Assembly: GCA_014378715.1 (NCBI GenBank)
Contig: JACMNE010000056.1
Span: 18,683 to 82,682 of the forward strand
DNA: 64,000 nucleotides
Source: Microbacteriaceae bacterium
Lineage (GTDB): Bacteria; Actinomycetota; Actinomycetes; Actinomycetales; Microbacteriaceae
Direction: 5' to 3'
Part shown: positions 1 to 7,831 of the stretch, piece by piece
How the letters are laid out: each line of letters starts with the position of its first letter
Position numbering within the stretch: the first letter of the stretch is position 1
Notes under the pieces: generated by a model
Databases searched by the model: none
What the model was told of the DNA's origin: nothing
Seen by the model: only the letters and a program-made list of their open reading frames with translations
Made by a program: the position numbers and the translations under genes

Positions 1-1
1 C

Positions 2-418
2 GCCCACACGCTCACGATCTTCGGCTTGCACACCCCCGACCGCCTGGTCACGGCCGGCACCAACGACGCCGTGCGCGCCGAGCTGCAGGCGGCGGCGCTC
101 GCCTCGCTCGACAGCGTGCTCGCCGAGCCCATCGAGGACCTCCTGTTAGCGGATGTCGCCGGTCGCCCCGCCATCGAAACCAAGACGACCCTCGACCTCG
201 AGTTCGCCCTCGGCATGCCGGGCGGCAACATCTTCCACGGCGAGTTGGCCTGGCCGTTCGTGGAGGACGACGCGGACCTGTCGACCGCGGCGCGGCGCTG
301 GGGTGTGGCGACGCGGCATCCGCGGATCCTGCTCTGCGGGTCGGGCGCCCAGCGCGGAGGGGCCGTCAGCGGGATCGGCGGGCACAACGCTGCGATGGCG
401 GTGCTCGAGGGGGCGTAG
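2..418 (+). CDS. NAD(P)/FAD-dependent oxidoreductase, C-terminal fragment (phytoene desaturase/amine oxidase-like)
   Basis: The reading frame is already open at the first base, so this is the 3' end (about 138 residues) of a gene that starts left of the window. The visible part contains FGLHTPDRL near its start, a stretch with GMPGGNIFHGELAWPF, and a C-terminal LCGSGAQRGGAVSGIGGHNAA segment. This matches the C-terminal FAD-binding end of phytoene-desaturase-like flavoproteins, where a glycine-rich 'GGxVsGxxGxNAA' motif contacts FAD. Substrate cannot be inferred from this fragment. It converges on the DUF202 gene at 427. No promoter is visible because the start is outside the window. Confidence 0.75.
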   Translation, partial: AHTLTIFGLHTPDRLVTAGTNDAVRAELQAAALASLDSVLAEPIEDLLLADVAGRPAIETKTTLDLEFALGMPGGNIFHGELAWPFVEDDADLSTAARRWGVATRHPRILLCGSGAQRGGAVSGIGGHNAAMAVLEGA

Positions 419-426
419 CGGCCGAC

Positions 427-720
427 TCAGCCGAGCAGGCGGTCGAGGGCGAGGGCGATGCCGAGGAGGGCGGCGACTCCGACGATCGTGACGATGGCCG
501 TGAGCCGGGACCAGGCGCCACTGGATGGCACCCGGCGGTAGCCGAGCATCGCAATGACGATCGTGATGATCGCCAGTCCCGCGGAGGGGATCGCCACGAC
601 GAAGGAGCCGGTGCGGATCGCCGTGACCGCGATGAGCAGACTCACGCCCGCGGTCGCGAGTCCGGTGCGCTGCCAGGACAGCACGGTGCGCTCCGGCTGG
701 AGTCCGGGGTCGCGGGTCAT
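427..720 (-). CDS. DUF202 family small membrane protein
   Basis: A 97-residue protein beginning MTRDPGLQPERTVLSWQRTG. The N-terminal 'ERTxLSWxRTG' motif followed by three hydrophobic segments (roughly residues 20-38, 42-60 and 73-95) is the DUF202 (YidH-like) signature; the molecular function of the family is unknown. The ATG at 720 is chosen over an upstream in-frame start at 813 because family homology begins there and the upstream part is Arg-rich shadow sequence inside the neighbouring gene. It lies 20 nt downstream of a second DUF202 gene (741-1181) on the same strand, so the two are probably co-transcribed and may form a hetero-oligomer (inference). Confidence 0.8.
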   Translation of the reverse strand: MTRDPGLQPERTVLSWQRTGLATAGVSLLIAVTAIRTGSFVVAIPSAGLAIITIVIAMLGYRRVPSSGAWSRLTAIVTIVGVAALLGIALALDRLLG

Positions 721-740
721 GGCTGTATCGGCGACATGCG

Positions 741-1181
741 CTAGACGAGCGCGGCGTAGAGCGCGTAGCCGGCGAGCACCAGCGCGACGAGGAAGATACC
801 GCCGGCGAGCCACGGGAGCACCGACGGGGCGGGGAGTGGGCGGTCGAGGCGGAGGGCGCGTTCGACCCGGCGCCAGGAGAACAGTGCGGAGAGGGCGAGA
901 ACGCCCCCGGCGAGGCAGGCGATCATGGCAACGATGTCGATGAGCACGGGGAGGTCAGCGAAGGTCGCCAGGGTGATGAGGGCGACACCGCCAACGACCA
1001 GACCGAGCCCGGTGCGCACCCAGGCTAGTGCGGTGCGCTCGTTCGCGAGGGAAAAGCGCACGTCGGGCTCCGAGCCGTCGCGGTAGACGCTCGCCGGACG
1101 TCGCACTCGGGGCGCCGGAACGTCATGCGAGTCGTCGGGCTCTGGGCTGTCGGGCTCTGGGCTGTCGGGAAGGTGCGGCAC
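741..1181 (-). CDS. DUF202 / YidH family membrane protein
   Basis: A 146-residue protein with a Pro/Asp/Ser-rich cytoplasmic N-terminus (about residues 1-45, including a tandem DSPEP repeat encoded by an imperfect direct repeat at 1138-1170), then ANERTALAWVRTG, the DUF202 signature, and three membrane helices. The GTG at 1181 is preferred because a TAGGCT -10-like hexamer lies 7 nt before it, the spacing of an actinobacterial leaderless start; an ATG at 1208 is an alternative. It is followed closely by a second DUF202 gene at 427-720. The function of DUF202 proteins is not established. Confidence 0.78.
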   Translation of the reverse strand: MPHLPDSPEPDSPEPDDSHDVPAPRVRRPASVYRDGSEPDVRFSLANERTALAWVRTGLGLVVGGVALITLATFADLPVLIDIVAMIACLAGGVLALSALFSWRRVERALRLDRPLPAPSVLPWLAGGIFLVALVLAGYALYAALV

Positions 1182-1589
1182 GGTTGCGAGCCTAACCCGG
1201 ACGCACATCGCCGGCGCATCAGTCTCGCGGACTGGGTCGACCCCTGGACGGGCGACCCCGCGAGGGGAACCCTGCAGATGACCTGGACCGCCGAGGAGGG
1301 GAGCCCGGTCGAGACGGCGCAGATCATCGCGTGCGACCGCCCGGCTCACGCAGGGTGAGAAGCCGTCGACGATCGGCCCGGGGTGGGAGTTCTCCCTGAC
1401 CCGGGTCGAGCGAGCAGTCGTTTCTCCCGCGAGCTCGTGCGCAATGCCCCCTCCCGCGCCACGCCCCTCCCGCGCAGACCCTCCGGTCTGTCGACAGGTC
1501 TTGGTGTGTCGACCGACGGATGGCTAGTCTCGGATTGAGCCGTCGGAGGACGGCGACCACGATCGATTCGGGGATGACGGGGAGTGGAA
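1182..1589. promoter_or_regulatory. Divergent intergenic region with a candidate promoter for the acidic protein gene
   Basis: About 400 bases without a supported gene. On the plus strand TTGGTG (1501-1506) and TAGTCT (1525-1530) are separated by 18 bp and could be the -35/-10 pair for the gene at 1590, giving a leader of about 50 nt that ends in GGGGAG (1579-1584). A 10-bp palindrome CTGTCGACAG lies at 1488-1497, just upstream of the putative -35. Small open frames in this stretch look like chance GC-rich frames. Confidence 0.4.
1189..1194 (-). promoter_or_regulatory. -10 box for leaderless DUF202 transcript
   Basis: TAGGCT read on the minus strand, ending 7 nt before the GTG at 1181. This fits the TANNNT-N5-8-start arrangement repeated across the window. 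Confidence 0.45.
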
Positions 1590-1985
1590 ATGGCTCAGTT
1601 CGACCAGTTCGCCAATCAGGGTGGGGCGGCGGCCTGGGATCCCGCCGAGACAGCCGAAGCTCAGCGCGTCGCCGAGGAACAGCTGCAGAACGCCGACTAT
1701 TCGGGGGGCCTGCCCGAACCGCTCGGCACGGGAGCGAAGGCGCGGGTCATCGACGACGACTACCTCGAGGATGACGACGTGAGCGACTTCAGCGACGACG
1801 AACTCGGCGACGCGGAGGTCGAGGAGCTCGACGATGACAGCAACGACAGCAACAGCAACAGCGACGACTTCGACGACGAGTACACGGATGTCGACGACGA
1901 CAGCAACGACGACGACAGCAACGACGACGACAGCAACGACGACGACAGCAACGACGCCGACGTCCCGCGGTCCTCGGACTACTGA
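1590..1985 (+). CDS. Acidic, repeat-containing hypothetical protein
   Basis: A 131-residue protein with no family I recognise. Residues 1-50 are ordinary soluble sequence beginning MAQFDQFANQGG; from about residue 50 onward it is extremely acidic, ending in Asp/Ser/Asn repeats with four consecutive DDDSN units. I start it at the ATG at 1590, 5 nt after a good ribosome site GGGGAG; a GTG two codons upstream is possible but overlaps that site. No signal peptide, lipobox or membrane segment is visible. Its stop overlaps the convergent methyltransferase stop by 7 nt. The repeat region would be disordered and strongly negative; metal binding or an ice/surface role would be speculation. The reading frame is open and consistent, but translation is not proven. 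Confidence 0.6.
   Translation: MAQFDQFANQGGAAAWDPAETAEAQRVAEEQLQNADYSGGLPEPLGTGAKARVIDDDYLEDDDVSDFSDDELGDAEVEELDDDSNDSNSNSDDFDDEYTDVDDDSNDDDSNDDDSNDDDSNDADVPRSSDY
1893..1952 (+). repeat. 15-bp perfect tandem repeat (4 units) inside the acidic gene
   Basis: Four head-to-tail copies of GACGACGACAGCAAC, each encoding DDDSN. The unit is a multiple of three, so copy-number change would alter protein length without a frameshift. Degenerate GAC/AGC/AAC triplets upstream (from about 1830) suggest a longer decayed array. Confidence 0.9.
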
Positions 1986-2743
1986 GACCGCCTCGCGAAC
2001 ACCCCCACGACGATGGTGGCGTCGAGCGCGGCATCCGCGTCGATCGTCGCCGACAGGCCGGCCCGCTCGAACAGGTCGCGGAGCAGTTCGGACTGGGCGC
2101 GGCTCGTCTCGATGAGCAGGTGCCCGCCGGGTGCGAGCCACGCGCTCACCTCGGCGATCACGCGGCGTTGCACATCGAGCCCGTCGGTGCCGCCGTCGAG
2201 GGCGACGCGCGCTTCGTGCAGGCGCGCCTCCGGCGGCATCATGCCGATCGAATCGGTCGGCACGTAGGGCGCATTCGCGGCGATCACGTCGATGCGGCCG
2301 CGCAGTGCGGGAAGCAGCGGCGCGAACAGGTCGCCCTCGAGCACCTCTCCGCGGATGTTCCGTCGCGCGCACCTCGCCGCTGCCGGGTCGATGTCCGTCG
2401 CGACGACCCGGGCGCCGGGCAGGGCCGCCTCGACCGCGGCGCCGACCGCGCCCGATCCGCAGCAGAGATCGAGCACGACCGGGGCAGCGGATGTCGCGCC
2501 ATCACGGGCGAGCGCGATAGCGGTGCGGGCCAGGAACTCCGTGCGCCGCCGCGGCACGAACACCCCGGGATCGACCGCGACGTGCAATCCGCAGAACTCC
2601 GCCCAACCGAGGATGTGCTCGAGAGGCAGGCCGGACACACGGCGGGCGACCATCGCGTGCAGTTCCGCGGCGGTCGCGGCGGCCTCAATCAGCAGCTGCG
2701 CCTCCTCCTCGGCGAAGACGCAGCCCGCCGCGCGGAGAGCCAC
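1979..2743 (-). CDS. PrmC/HemK-like N5-glutamine S-adenosyl-L-methionine-dependent methyltransferase
   Basis: A 254-residue class I methyltransferase. Visible motifs are VLDLCCGSGAVG (SAM-binding motif I), VATDIDP (acidic end of strand 2) and NAPYVP (the NPPY catalytic motif of glutamine methyltransferases with Ala in the second position). The N-terminal region with GLPLEHILGWAEFCG matches the helical substrate-recognition domain of PrmC. PrmC methylates the GGQ glutamine of peptide release factors. Actinobacteria commonly carry a canonical prmC elsewhere plus this shorter 'putative protein N(5)-glutamine methyltransferase', so the target here is uncertain. The only start before the upstream gene's in-frame stop is the GTG at 2743. 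It lies 36 nt downstream of the thioesterase gene, probably one transcript. Confidence 0.82.
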   Translation of the reverse strand: MALRAAGCVFAEEEAQLLIEAAATAAELHAMVARRVSGLPLEHILGWAEFCGLHVAVDPGVFVPRRRTEFLARTAIALARDGATSAAPVVLDLCCGSGAVGAAVEAALPGARVVATDIDPAAARCARRNIRGEVLEGDLFAPLLPALRGRIDVIAANAPYVPTDSIGMMPPEARLHEARVALDGGTDGLDVQRRVIAEVSAWLAPGGHLLIETSRAQSELLRDLFERAGLSATIDADAALDATIVVGVFARRSQ

Positions 2744-2779
2744 GACGACGACGGGACGGGCGGGATGGGGGATGAGGGC

Positions 2780-3328
2780 TCAGCTCCAGATGCTCGGGGC
2801 GTCGGCGCGTGACGGGGGGACGGCGACATCCGCTGCCCAGGTGGAGAGCCAGCCCGGCAGCTCGACCTCGCTCGGGTCGGCGCCGGTGATGGCGGCGAGC
2901 TCGGGGATCGTCACGGTGCCGCCGGTGCGACGCAGGAACCGGGCGCGGATGAAGCCCCGCGCGAAGAGCTCGCCGGCGACCACGAAGCGCTGCTCGACGT
3001 AGAGCGCGCGGTCGTCGTAGCCGACGATGCGGGTCTCGAGGGTGAACCGCTGCCAGGGCTGGAGGGACTTGCGAAAGCTGATCGTCTCGCTCGCGGCGAC
3101 CGGATACACGCCCGCCCTCGCGATCGCCTGCCAGGAGCCGGAGCGCTGCATGAGGTCCATGCGGCCGAGGTCCATGATCGAGAGGTAGACGCCGTTGTTC
3201 ATGTGTCCGAGCACGTCGAGGTCGGTCGGCAGCACCCTGAGGTCGAGCCGGCCGACGTCGTGCACGTGGAGCTTCGGGCCGCGGTTGCGGCGCAGCCAAA
3301 TGAGGAACGTTCGGAGGATCATGTGCAC
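2780..3328 (-). CDS. Hotdog-fold thioesterase family protein
   Basis: A 182-residue protein with the hotdog-fold signature DLDVLGHMNNGVYLSIMDLG near residues 37-56, typical of 4-hydroxybenzoyl-CoA-thioesterase-like acyl-CoA thioesterases in which the GHMNN loop binds the thioester. Position-specific substrate residues cannot be assigned. The start GTG at 3328 is supported by TAGCCT ending 6 nt upstream (leaderless); an ATG two codons inside is possible. It precedes the PrmC-like gene on the same strand and lies downstream of the glycosylase gene at 3350 with a 21-nt gap that contains the putative -10 box. Confidence 0.8.
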   Translation of the reverse strand: MHMILRTFLIWLRRNRGPKLHVHDVGRLDLRVLPTDLDVLGHMNNGVYLSIMDLGRMDLMQRSGSWQAIARAGVYPVAASETISFRKSLQPWQRFTLETRIVGYDDRALYVEQRFVVAGELFARGFIRARFLRRTGGTVTIPELAAITGADPSEVELPGWLSTWAADVAVPPSRADAPSIWS

Positions 3329-3334
3329 CCCGAC

Positions 3335-3340
3335 AGGCTA
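3335..3340 (-). promoter_or_regulatory. -10 box for leaderless thioesterase transcript
   Basis: TAGCCT on the minus strand, 6 nt before the GTG at 3328. Confidence 0.4.
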
Positions 3341-3349
3341 CCCGCGCGG

Positions 3350-4285
3350 TCAGTGAGCGCGGTGGTCCTGGATCGTGATGCGCGGGCCGAAGCGGGGCTT
3401 GGCGAACCCGCTGCCCTCGATGAGACGCATGACCCTCTGGCGGTGGCCGCGCCACGGCTCGAGCAGCTCGAGCATGCCGTCGTCGTCGACCGGCTTGCCG
3501 ATGAGCGCCCAGCCCACCGTCGCGGGCAGGTGGTAGTCGCCGACGCTCACCGAGTCGGGGTCGCCGTGCGAGCGCTGGCTGGTCTCGGCGGCGGTCCAGA
3601 CGCCGACCCCCGGCACAGAGCGCAGCTTGCGGCTGATCTCCTCGCCGCCGCGGCCCAGTGCGAGAGTGCGTTCGAGTCCCGCGGCGACCGTGGCCGCGGC
3701 GAGCGCCGTGCGCGAGCGCTGCGGGTCGACGCCGGCCCGGTGCCACTCCCACGAGGGGATCCGGCGCCAGGCGACGGCGGTGGGGAACACCCGCATCCCC
3801 TCGGGAGCGGGGCCGGGGGCGGGCTCGCCGTGGGCCAGCACCAGGGCGCGGAACGCCCTCCGCGCCTCGAGGCCGGTGACCTTCTGCTCGAGGATGGCCG
3901 CGAGCATCGCCTCGAAGACGAGGTTCGTGCGCAGCAGCCGCAGTCCGCGGAGCCGCCGCCGCGCATCGCTCAGGAACGCGTTCGCGCTCACGTCGAAGTC
4001 GCCCTCCTCATCGCCGTCGCCGAGGAGCTCCGGCACATGCGCGATCGCCCACTCGGCGCCGTCGCCCCAGGCATCCGCTTCGATGTGCGCGCCGGTCTGC
4101 CGCAGGTGCAGGGTCGCCGTGCCGAGCGGGGTGCGCAGAGTCTTCCAGACGGATGTCGCGTGGGACCGCATCGTCGGATCCCCCGCGCCCCTCGACAGCG
4201 GCCGGAGCGTCTTGGCGAGGTCGACGGGGATCGCAGGCGCCCACACGCTGCTGCGGGGTGCCGCATTCTCGCCGAGATCCGTCAT
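3350..4285 (-). CDS. DNA-3-methyladenine glycosylase 2 family protein (AlkA-like)
   Basis: A 311-residue HhH-GPD base-excision repair glycosylase. The helix-hairpin-helix [12 protein letters not shown] (about residues 223-234) is followed by [14 protein letters not shown], whose Asp in VGDYH is the catalytic aspartate position of the AlkA family. These enzymes excise alkylated purines from DNA. The ATG at 4285 (MTDLGENAA) follows GGGAGC; longer upstream starts would run into the divergent trhO promoter. The protein is longer than E. coli AlkA (282 residues), with an N-terminal beta-rich region as in other actinobacterial members. It shares a 64-bp divergent intergenic region with trhO. Confidence 0.82.
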   Translation of the reverse strand: MTDLGENAAPRSSVWAPAIPVDLAKTLRPLSRGAGDPTMRSHATSVWKTLRTPLGTATLHLRQTGAHIEADAWGDGAEWAIAHVPELLGDGDEEGDFDVSANAFLSDARRRLRGLRLLRTNLVFEAMLAAILEQKVTGLEARRAFRALVLAHGEPAPGPAPEGMRVFPTAVAWRRIPSWEWHRAGVDPQRSRTALAAATVAAGLERTLALGRGGEEISRKLRSVPGVGVWTAAETSQRSHGDPDSVSVGDYHLPATVGWALIGKPVDDDGMLELLEPWRGHRQRVMRLIEGSGFAKPRFGPRITIQDHRAH

Positions 4286-4337
4286 GCTCCCATTGTCACC
4301 CCGGCCACCGACAGGTGACCCGTGTACCCCTGCCGCG

Positions 4338-4343
4338 TACCCT
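4338..4343 (+). promoter_or_regulatory. -10 box for leaderless trhO transcript
   Basis: TACCCT ends 6 nt before the GTG at 4350. Confidence 0.5.
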
Positions 4344-4349
4344 AGTCGG

Positions 4350-5228
4350 GTGGCCATTCCGAAGATCCTCCTGTTCTACGTGTTCACCCAGCTTGCCGAC
4401 CCGGAGGCGATCCGCCTGTGGCAGCGCGAGCTCTGCGAGTCGGCGGGGGTGCGCGGGCGCATCGTGATCTCGAAGGACGGGATGAACGGCACGGTCGGCG
4501 GTGACCTGCCGGCCGTGAAGCGGTACCTGCGCCGCACCCGCGAGTACGCACCGTTCGCGAACCTCGATGCGAAGTGGAGCGAGGGCACCGGGGACGACTT
4601 CCCGCGGGTCAACGTGAAGGTGCGCGAGGAGCTCGTGAGCTTCGGCGCTCCCGGCGAGCTGGTGGTCGGTCGCGACGGCGTCGTCGGGGGCGGCACGAGG
4701 CTCAGCCCGACCGAGCTGCACACGCTCACGGCGGAGAAGGACGTGACCTTCTTCGACGGGCGCAACCGCATCGAGGCGGCGATCGGCCACTTCCCGAACG
4801 CGGTGATCCCGGATGTCGACACCACTCGTGAATTCGTCGCCGAGCTCGACAGTGGACGATACGACCACCTCAAGGACTCCCCCGTCGTGACGTACTGCAC
4901 GGGCGGCATCCGCTGTGAAGTGCTGAGCGCCCTGATGGTCGGCCGCGGGTTCACCGAGGTCTACCAGCTCGACGGCGGCATCGCCAGGTATGGCGAGGAG
5001 TTCGGCGACAGCGGCCTGTGGTCGGGATCGCTCTACGTGTTCGACGACAGGCTCTCGGTCGACTTCTCCCCCGACGCCGTCACCGTCGGCCGGTGCGAGC
5101 GGTGCGATGCGCCCACCAACCGCACGGCGAACTGCGTCGACCCCTCGTGCCGCGCCCAGTTCGTGGTCTGCGACCGGCACGCCGCCGGGGTGACCTGTGC
5201 GGAGCACGCCGCGACCGCACCCGCGTAA
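4350..5228 (+). CDS. trhO: Oxygen-dependent tRNA uridine(34) hydroxylase TrhO (rhodanese family)
   Basis: A 292-residue protein with an N-terminal acylphosphatase-like domain (residues 1-95, containing [16 protein letters not shown]) and a central rhodanese domain with the active-site loop YCTGGIRCE. Cys in CTGGIRC is the catalytic position. The C-terminal Cys-rich tail (CERCDAP, CVDPSC, VCDRH, CAEH) is the family's zinc-binding-like region. TrhO/YceA proteins form 5-hydroxyuridine at wobble U34 of tRNAs. The GTG at 4350 gives the standard N-terminus [12 protein letters not shown] and has a leaderless -10 box; a much longer frame upstream is shadow of the glycosylase gene on the other strand. 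Phosphoketolase follows 34 nt later with its own -10 box. Confidence 0.9.
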   Translation: MAIPKILLFYVFTQLADPEAIRLWQRELCESAGVRGRIVISKDGMNGTVGGDLPAVKRYLRRTREYAPFANLDAKWSEGTGDDFPRVNVKVREELVSFGAPGELVVGRDGVVGGGTRLSPTELHTLTAEKDVTFFDGRNRIEAAIGHFPNAVIPDVDTTREFVAELDSGRYDHLKDSPVVTYCTGGIRCEVLSALMVGRGFTEVYQLDGGIARYGEEFGDSGLWSGSLYVFDDRLSVDFSPDAVTVGRCERCDAPTNRTANCVDPSCRAQFVVCDRHAAGVTCAEHAATAPA

Positions 5229-5250
5229 CCGGGCTGTCGCGGGCCGGGTC

Positions 5251-5256
5251 TACGAT
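5251..5256 (+). promoter_or_regulatory. -10 box for leaderless phosphoketolase transcript
   Basis: TACGAT ends 6 nt before the ATG at 5263. Confidence 0.5.
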
Positions 5257-5262
5257 GTGCCC

Positions 5263-7713
5263 ATGACCGCCCCGTCGCAAGAGAGCCACCGCACCTATCT
5301 CGACGTCGTCGACGGGTGGTGGCGGGCCGCGAACTACCTGTCGGTCGGCCAGATCTACCTGCTGGCCAATCCGCTGCTGCACCGGCCTCTCACGGTGGCC
5401 GACACCAAGCCCCGGCTGCTCGGGCACTGGGGCACCACCCCGGCCCTCAACTTCATCTGGGCGCACCTCAACAGGGTGATCATCAAGCGCGACCTCGACG
5501 TGGTCTACATCGCCGGACCCGGCCACGGCGGCCCCGGGATCATCGCGAACGCCTGGCTCGACGGCACCTATTCCGAGCTCTACGCGGGGATCACCGACGA
5601 CGAGGAGGGCATGCGCAAGCTGTTCCGCCAGTTCTCCTTCCCCGGCGGGATCCCCTCGCACGCCTCCCCGGAGACCCCCGGGTCGATCCACGAGGGCGGG
5701 GAGCTCGGCTACTCGGTCGTGCACGCCTACGGCGCGGCCCTCGACAACCCCGACCTCGTGCTGGCCTGCGTCGTCGGCGACGGGGAGGCCGAGACGGCGA
5801 CCCTCGCCGCGAGCTGGCACCTGAACAAGTTCCTCAACCCCGCCACCGACGGGGTGGTGCTGCCGATCCTCAACCTCAACGGCTACAAGATCGCGAACCC
5901 CTCCGTGCTCGCGCGCATCCCCGAGGAGGAGCTCCTCGCGCTCTTCCACGGGTACGGCTACTCCCCGCGGATCGTCTCGGGCGGCTTCGACGGCGAGGAC
6001 CACGCCGCCGTGCACGAGCGGTTCGCCGCGGTGCTCGACGGGGTGCTCGACGAGATCGCGGCAATCCGGGCGGCCGCCCGTAACGGCGGGAGCGACATCC
6101 GCCCTCTCTGGCCCATGATCATCCTCAGGACCCCCAAGGGCTGGACCGGCCCGCGCTTCGTCGACGGCCTTCCGGTCGAGAACACCTGGCGCTCGCACCA
6201 GGTCCCGCTCGCGAGCGTGCGGGACACCCCGGAGCACCTCGCCCAGCTCGAGGAGTGGATGCTCAGCTACCGGCCGCGGGAGCTCTTCGACCGCGAGGGG
6301 CGGCCTGCGCAGGCCCCCGCCGCGAATCGCCCGGGCGGCGAGCGGCGGATGAGCGCCAATCCCCACGCCAACGGCGGGGTGCTGCTGCGCGACCTGGCCC
6401 TGCCGCCGCTGGGCGACCATGCGGTCGACCTCGCTGACGGCCGTGGCGCCCTCGCCGAGCCCACCCGGGTGCTCGGGGGCTGGTTGCGCGACGTGATCTC
6501 GGCCAATCCCCTCAACTTCCGCATCTTCGGTCCCGACGAGACCGCGTCCAACCGGCTCTCCGACGTCTACGAGGTCACGGCGAAGGCCTGGCAGGGGCAG
6601 GTGCTGCCGACCGATGAGCACCTCGCGCACGAGGGGCGAGTCATCGAGATCCTGAGCGAGAACCTCACCCAGGGACTGCTCGAGGGCTACCTGCTCACCG
6701 GGCGGCATGGTCTGTTCACCTCCTATGAGGCGTTCATCCACGTCGTCGACTCCATGTTCAACCAGTACGCGAAATGGCTGGAGTCGAGCGCGGAGGTGGA
6801 CTGGCGACATCCACTCGCCTCATTCACCTACCTGCTGTCGTCGCATGTCTGGCGGCAGGACCACAACGGGTTCTCGCACCAGGACCCCGGGTTCCTCGAC
6901 CACGTGGTGAACAAGCGGGCGAACATCGTGCGCGTCTACCTGCCGTTCGACGCGAACTCGCTGCTCGTGACCGGCGAGCACTGCCTCGCCTCGCGCGGCT
7001 ACATCAACGTGATCGTGGCCGGCAAGCAGCCCACCGCGAGCCTGCTGTCGCTCGAGGAGGCGCGCTCGCATGGGCAGCGCGGCGTCGGCATCTGGGAGTG
7101 GGCCGGCACCGAGGTCGCCGGCCGCGAGCCCGACGTCGTCGTCGCCTGCGCAGGCGACGTGCCGACGGTCGAGGCGATGGCGGCCGTGCAGATCCTCCGC
7201 GCCGAGATCCCCACTCTGCGGGTGCGGTTCATCAACGTCGTCGACCTCATGCGGCTCCAGGACAGCACGGAGCACCCGCACGGGCTCACCGACGACGCCT
7301 TCGACGAGTTGTTCACCCGCGACAAGCCGGTGATCTTCGCCTTCCACGGCTACCCGTCGCTGGTGCATCAGCTGACCTACCGGCGCAGGAACCACGCCAA
7401 CCTGCACGTGCGCGGCTACAAGGAGCGCGGCACCACCACGACCCCGTTCGACATGCTGATGCTCAACGACCTCGACCGGTTCCGCCTGGTGATGGACGTC
7501 ATCCGCCGTGTCCCTGCGCTCGGCGTGAGCTACGCGGCCCTGTCGCAGCGGATGGACGACGAGCGGATCGCGCACCGCGCGTACACCCGCGAGCACGGGG
7601 AGGACATGGCGGATGTCGCGGGCGTGCAGGGCCTGCCCTTCACCGCGCACGGCGGCGACGGGGCCGAGGCCGAGAGCCGGGACGCCGACAGCACCGGGGG
7701 CGACAATGTCTGA
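5263..7713 (+). CDS. xfp: Xylulose-5-phosphate/fructose-6-phosphate phosphoketolase
   Basis: An 816-residue thiamine-diphosphate enzyme, within the usual 790-830 range. Diagnostic segments are [36 protein letters not shown] and [19 protein letters not shown] (ThDP/Mg-binding GDG...N region), then [13 protein letters not shown] and [14 protein letters not shown] in the C-terminal half. It cleaves xylulose-5-P (and often fructose-6-P) with phosphate to acetyl-phosphate plus glyceraldehyde-3-P or erythrose-4-P in the cytosol. The ATG at 5263 directly follows a leaderless -10 box. No acetate kinase or phosphotransacetylase lies next to it, but the next gene, convergent, is an acetate symporter. 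The C-terminus is low-complexity and acidic. A 576-residue frame on the opposite strand is a GC-skew shadow. Confidence 0.96.
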   Translation: MTAPSQESHRTYLDVVDGWWRAANYLSVGQIYLLANPLLHRPLTVADTKPRLLGHWGTTPALNFIWAHLNRVIIKRDLDVVYIAGPGHGGPGIIANAWLDGTYSELYAGITDDEEGMRKLFRQFSFPGGIPSHASPETPGSIHEGGELGYSVVHAYGAALDNPDLVLACVVGDGEAETATLAASWHLNKFLNPATDGVVLPILNLNGYKIANPSVLARIPEEELLALFHGYGYSPRIVSGGFDGEDHAAVHERFAAVLDGVLDEIAAIRAAARNGGSDIRPLWPMIILRTPKGWTGPRFVDGLPVENTWRSHQVPLASVRDTPEHLAQLEEWMLSYRPRELFDREGRPAQAPAANRPGGERRMSANPHANGGVLLRDLALPPLGDHAVDLADGRGALAEPTRVLGGWLRDVISANPLNFRIFGPDETASNRLSDVYEVTAKAWQGQVLPTDEHLAHEGRVIEILSENLTQGLLEGYLLTGRHGLFTSYEAFIHVVDSMFNQYAKWLESSAEVDWRHPLASFTYLLSSHVWRQDHNGFSHQDPGFLDHVVNKRANIVRVYLPFDANSLLVTGEHCLASRGYINVIVAGKQPTASLLSLEEARSHGQRGVGIWEWAGTEVAGREPDVVVACAGDVPTVEAMAAVQILRAEIPTLRVRFINVVDLMRLQDSTEHPHGLTDDAFDELFTRDKPVIFAFHGYPSLVHQLTYRRRNHANLHVRGYKERGTTTTPFDMLMLNDLDRFRLVMDVIRRVPALGVSYAALSQRMDDERIAHRAYTREHGEDMADVAGVQGLPFTAHGGDGAEAESRDADSTGGDNV

Positions 7714-7749
7714 CCCGCCGCCGGGAAGCGGCCCTCCGGGCGCACGACA

Positions 7750-7778
7750 GCCCCGCCCCCGGGGGACGGGAGCGGGGC
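7750..7778. terminator. GC-rich hairpin between convergent xfp and actP
   Basis: GCCCCGC (7750-7756) pairs with GCGGGGC (7772-7778), with further C/G runs between them. It lies in the 105-bp gap between two convergent stops and could terminate both. No long T tract is present on the plus side. Confidence 0.5.
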
Positions 7779-7805
7779 CGAGGTAGGGGGTGGGCGGAGC
7801 TACTG

Positions 7806-7831
7806 GTGCTCCGTCTTTTTAGTGCTCCGTC
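7806..7831. repeat. Direct repeat GTGCTCCGTC flanking the actP stop
   Basis: Ten identical bases at 7806-7815 and 7822-7831, 16 bp apart, one copy inside the last codons of actP and one just after its stop, separated by a CTTTTTA tract. Probably a local slippage duplication. Confidence 0.6.

Noticed and set aside
741..1349. Longer DUF202 protein starting at 1349
   Set aside because: The extra N-terminal part is Arg/Pro-rich without homology, and the leaderless -10 box fits the GTG at 1181.
1893..1952. CRISPR-like array
   Set aside because: Units are 15 bp, directly adjacent without spacers, and lie inside an open reading frame.
5080..6810. Long open frame on the minus strand (576 codons) opposite phosphoketolase
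   Set aside because: It is an antisense frame of a strongly conserved gene in high-GC DNA, where third-position GC bias keeps such frames open. Its composition (His/Arg/Val/Asp/Gly-rich) has no motif.
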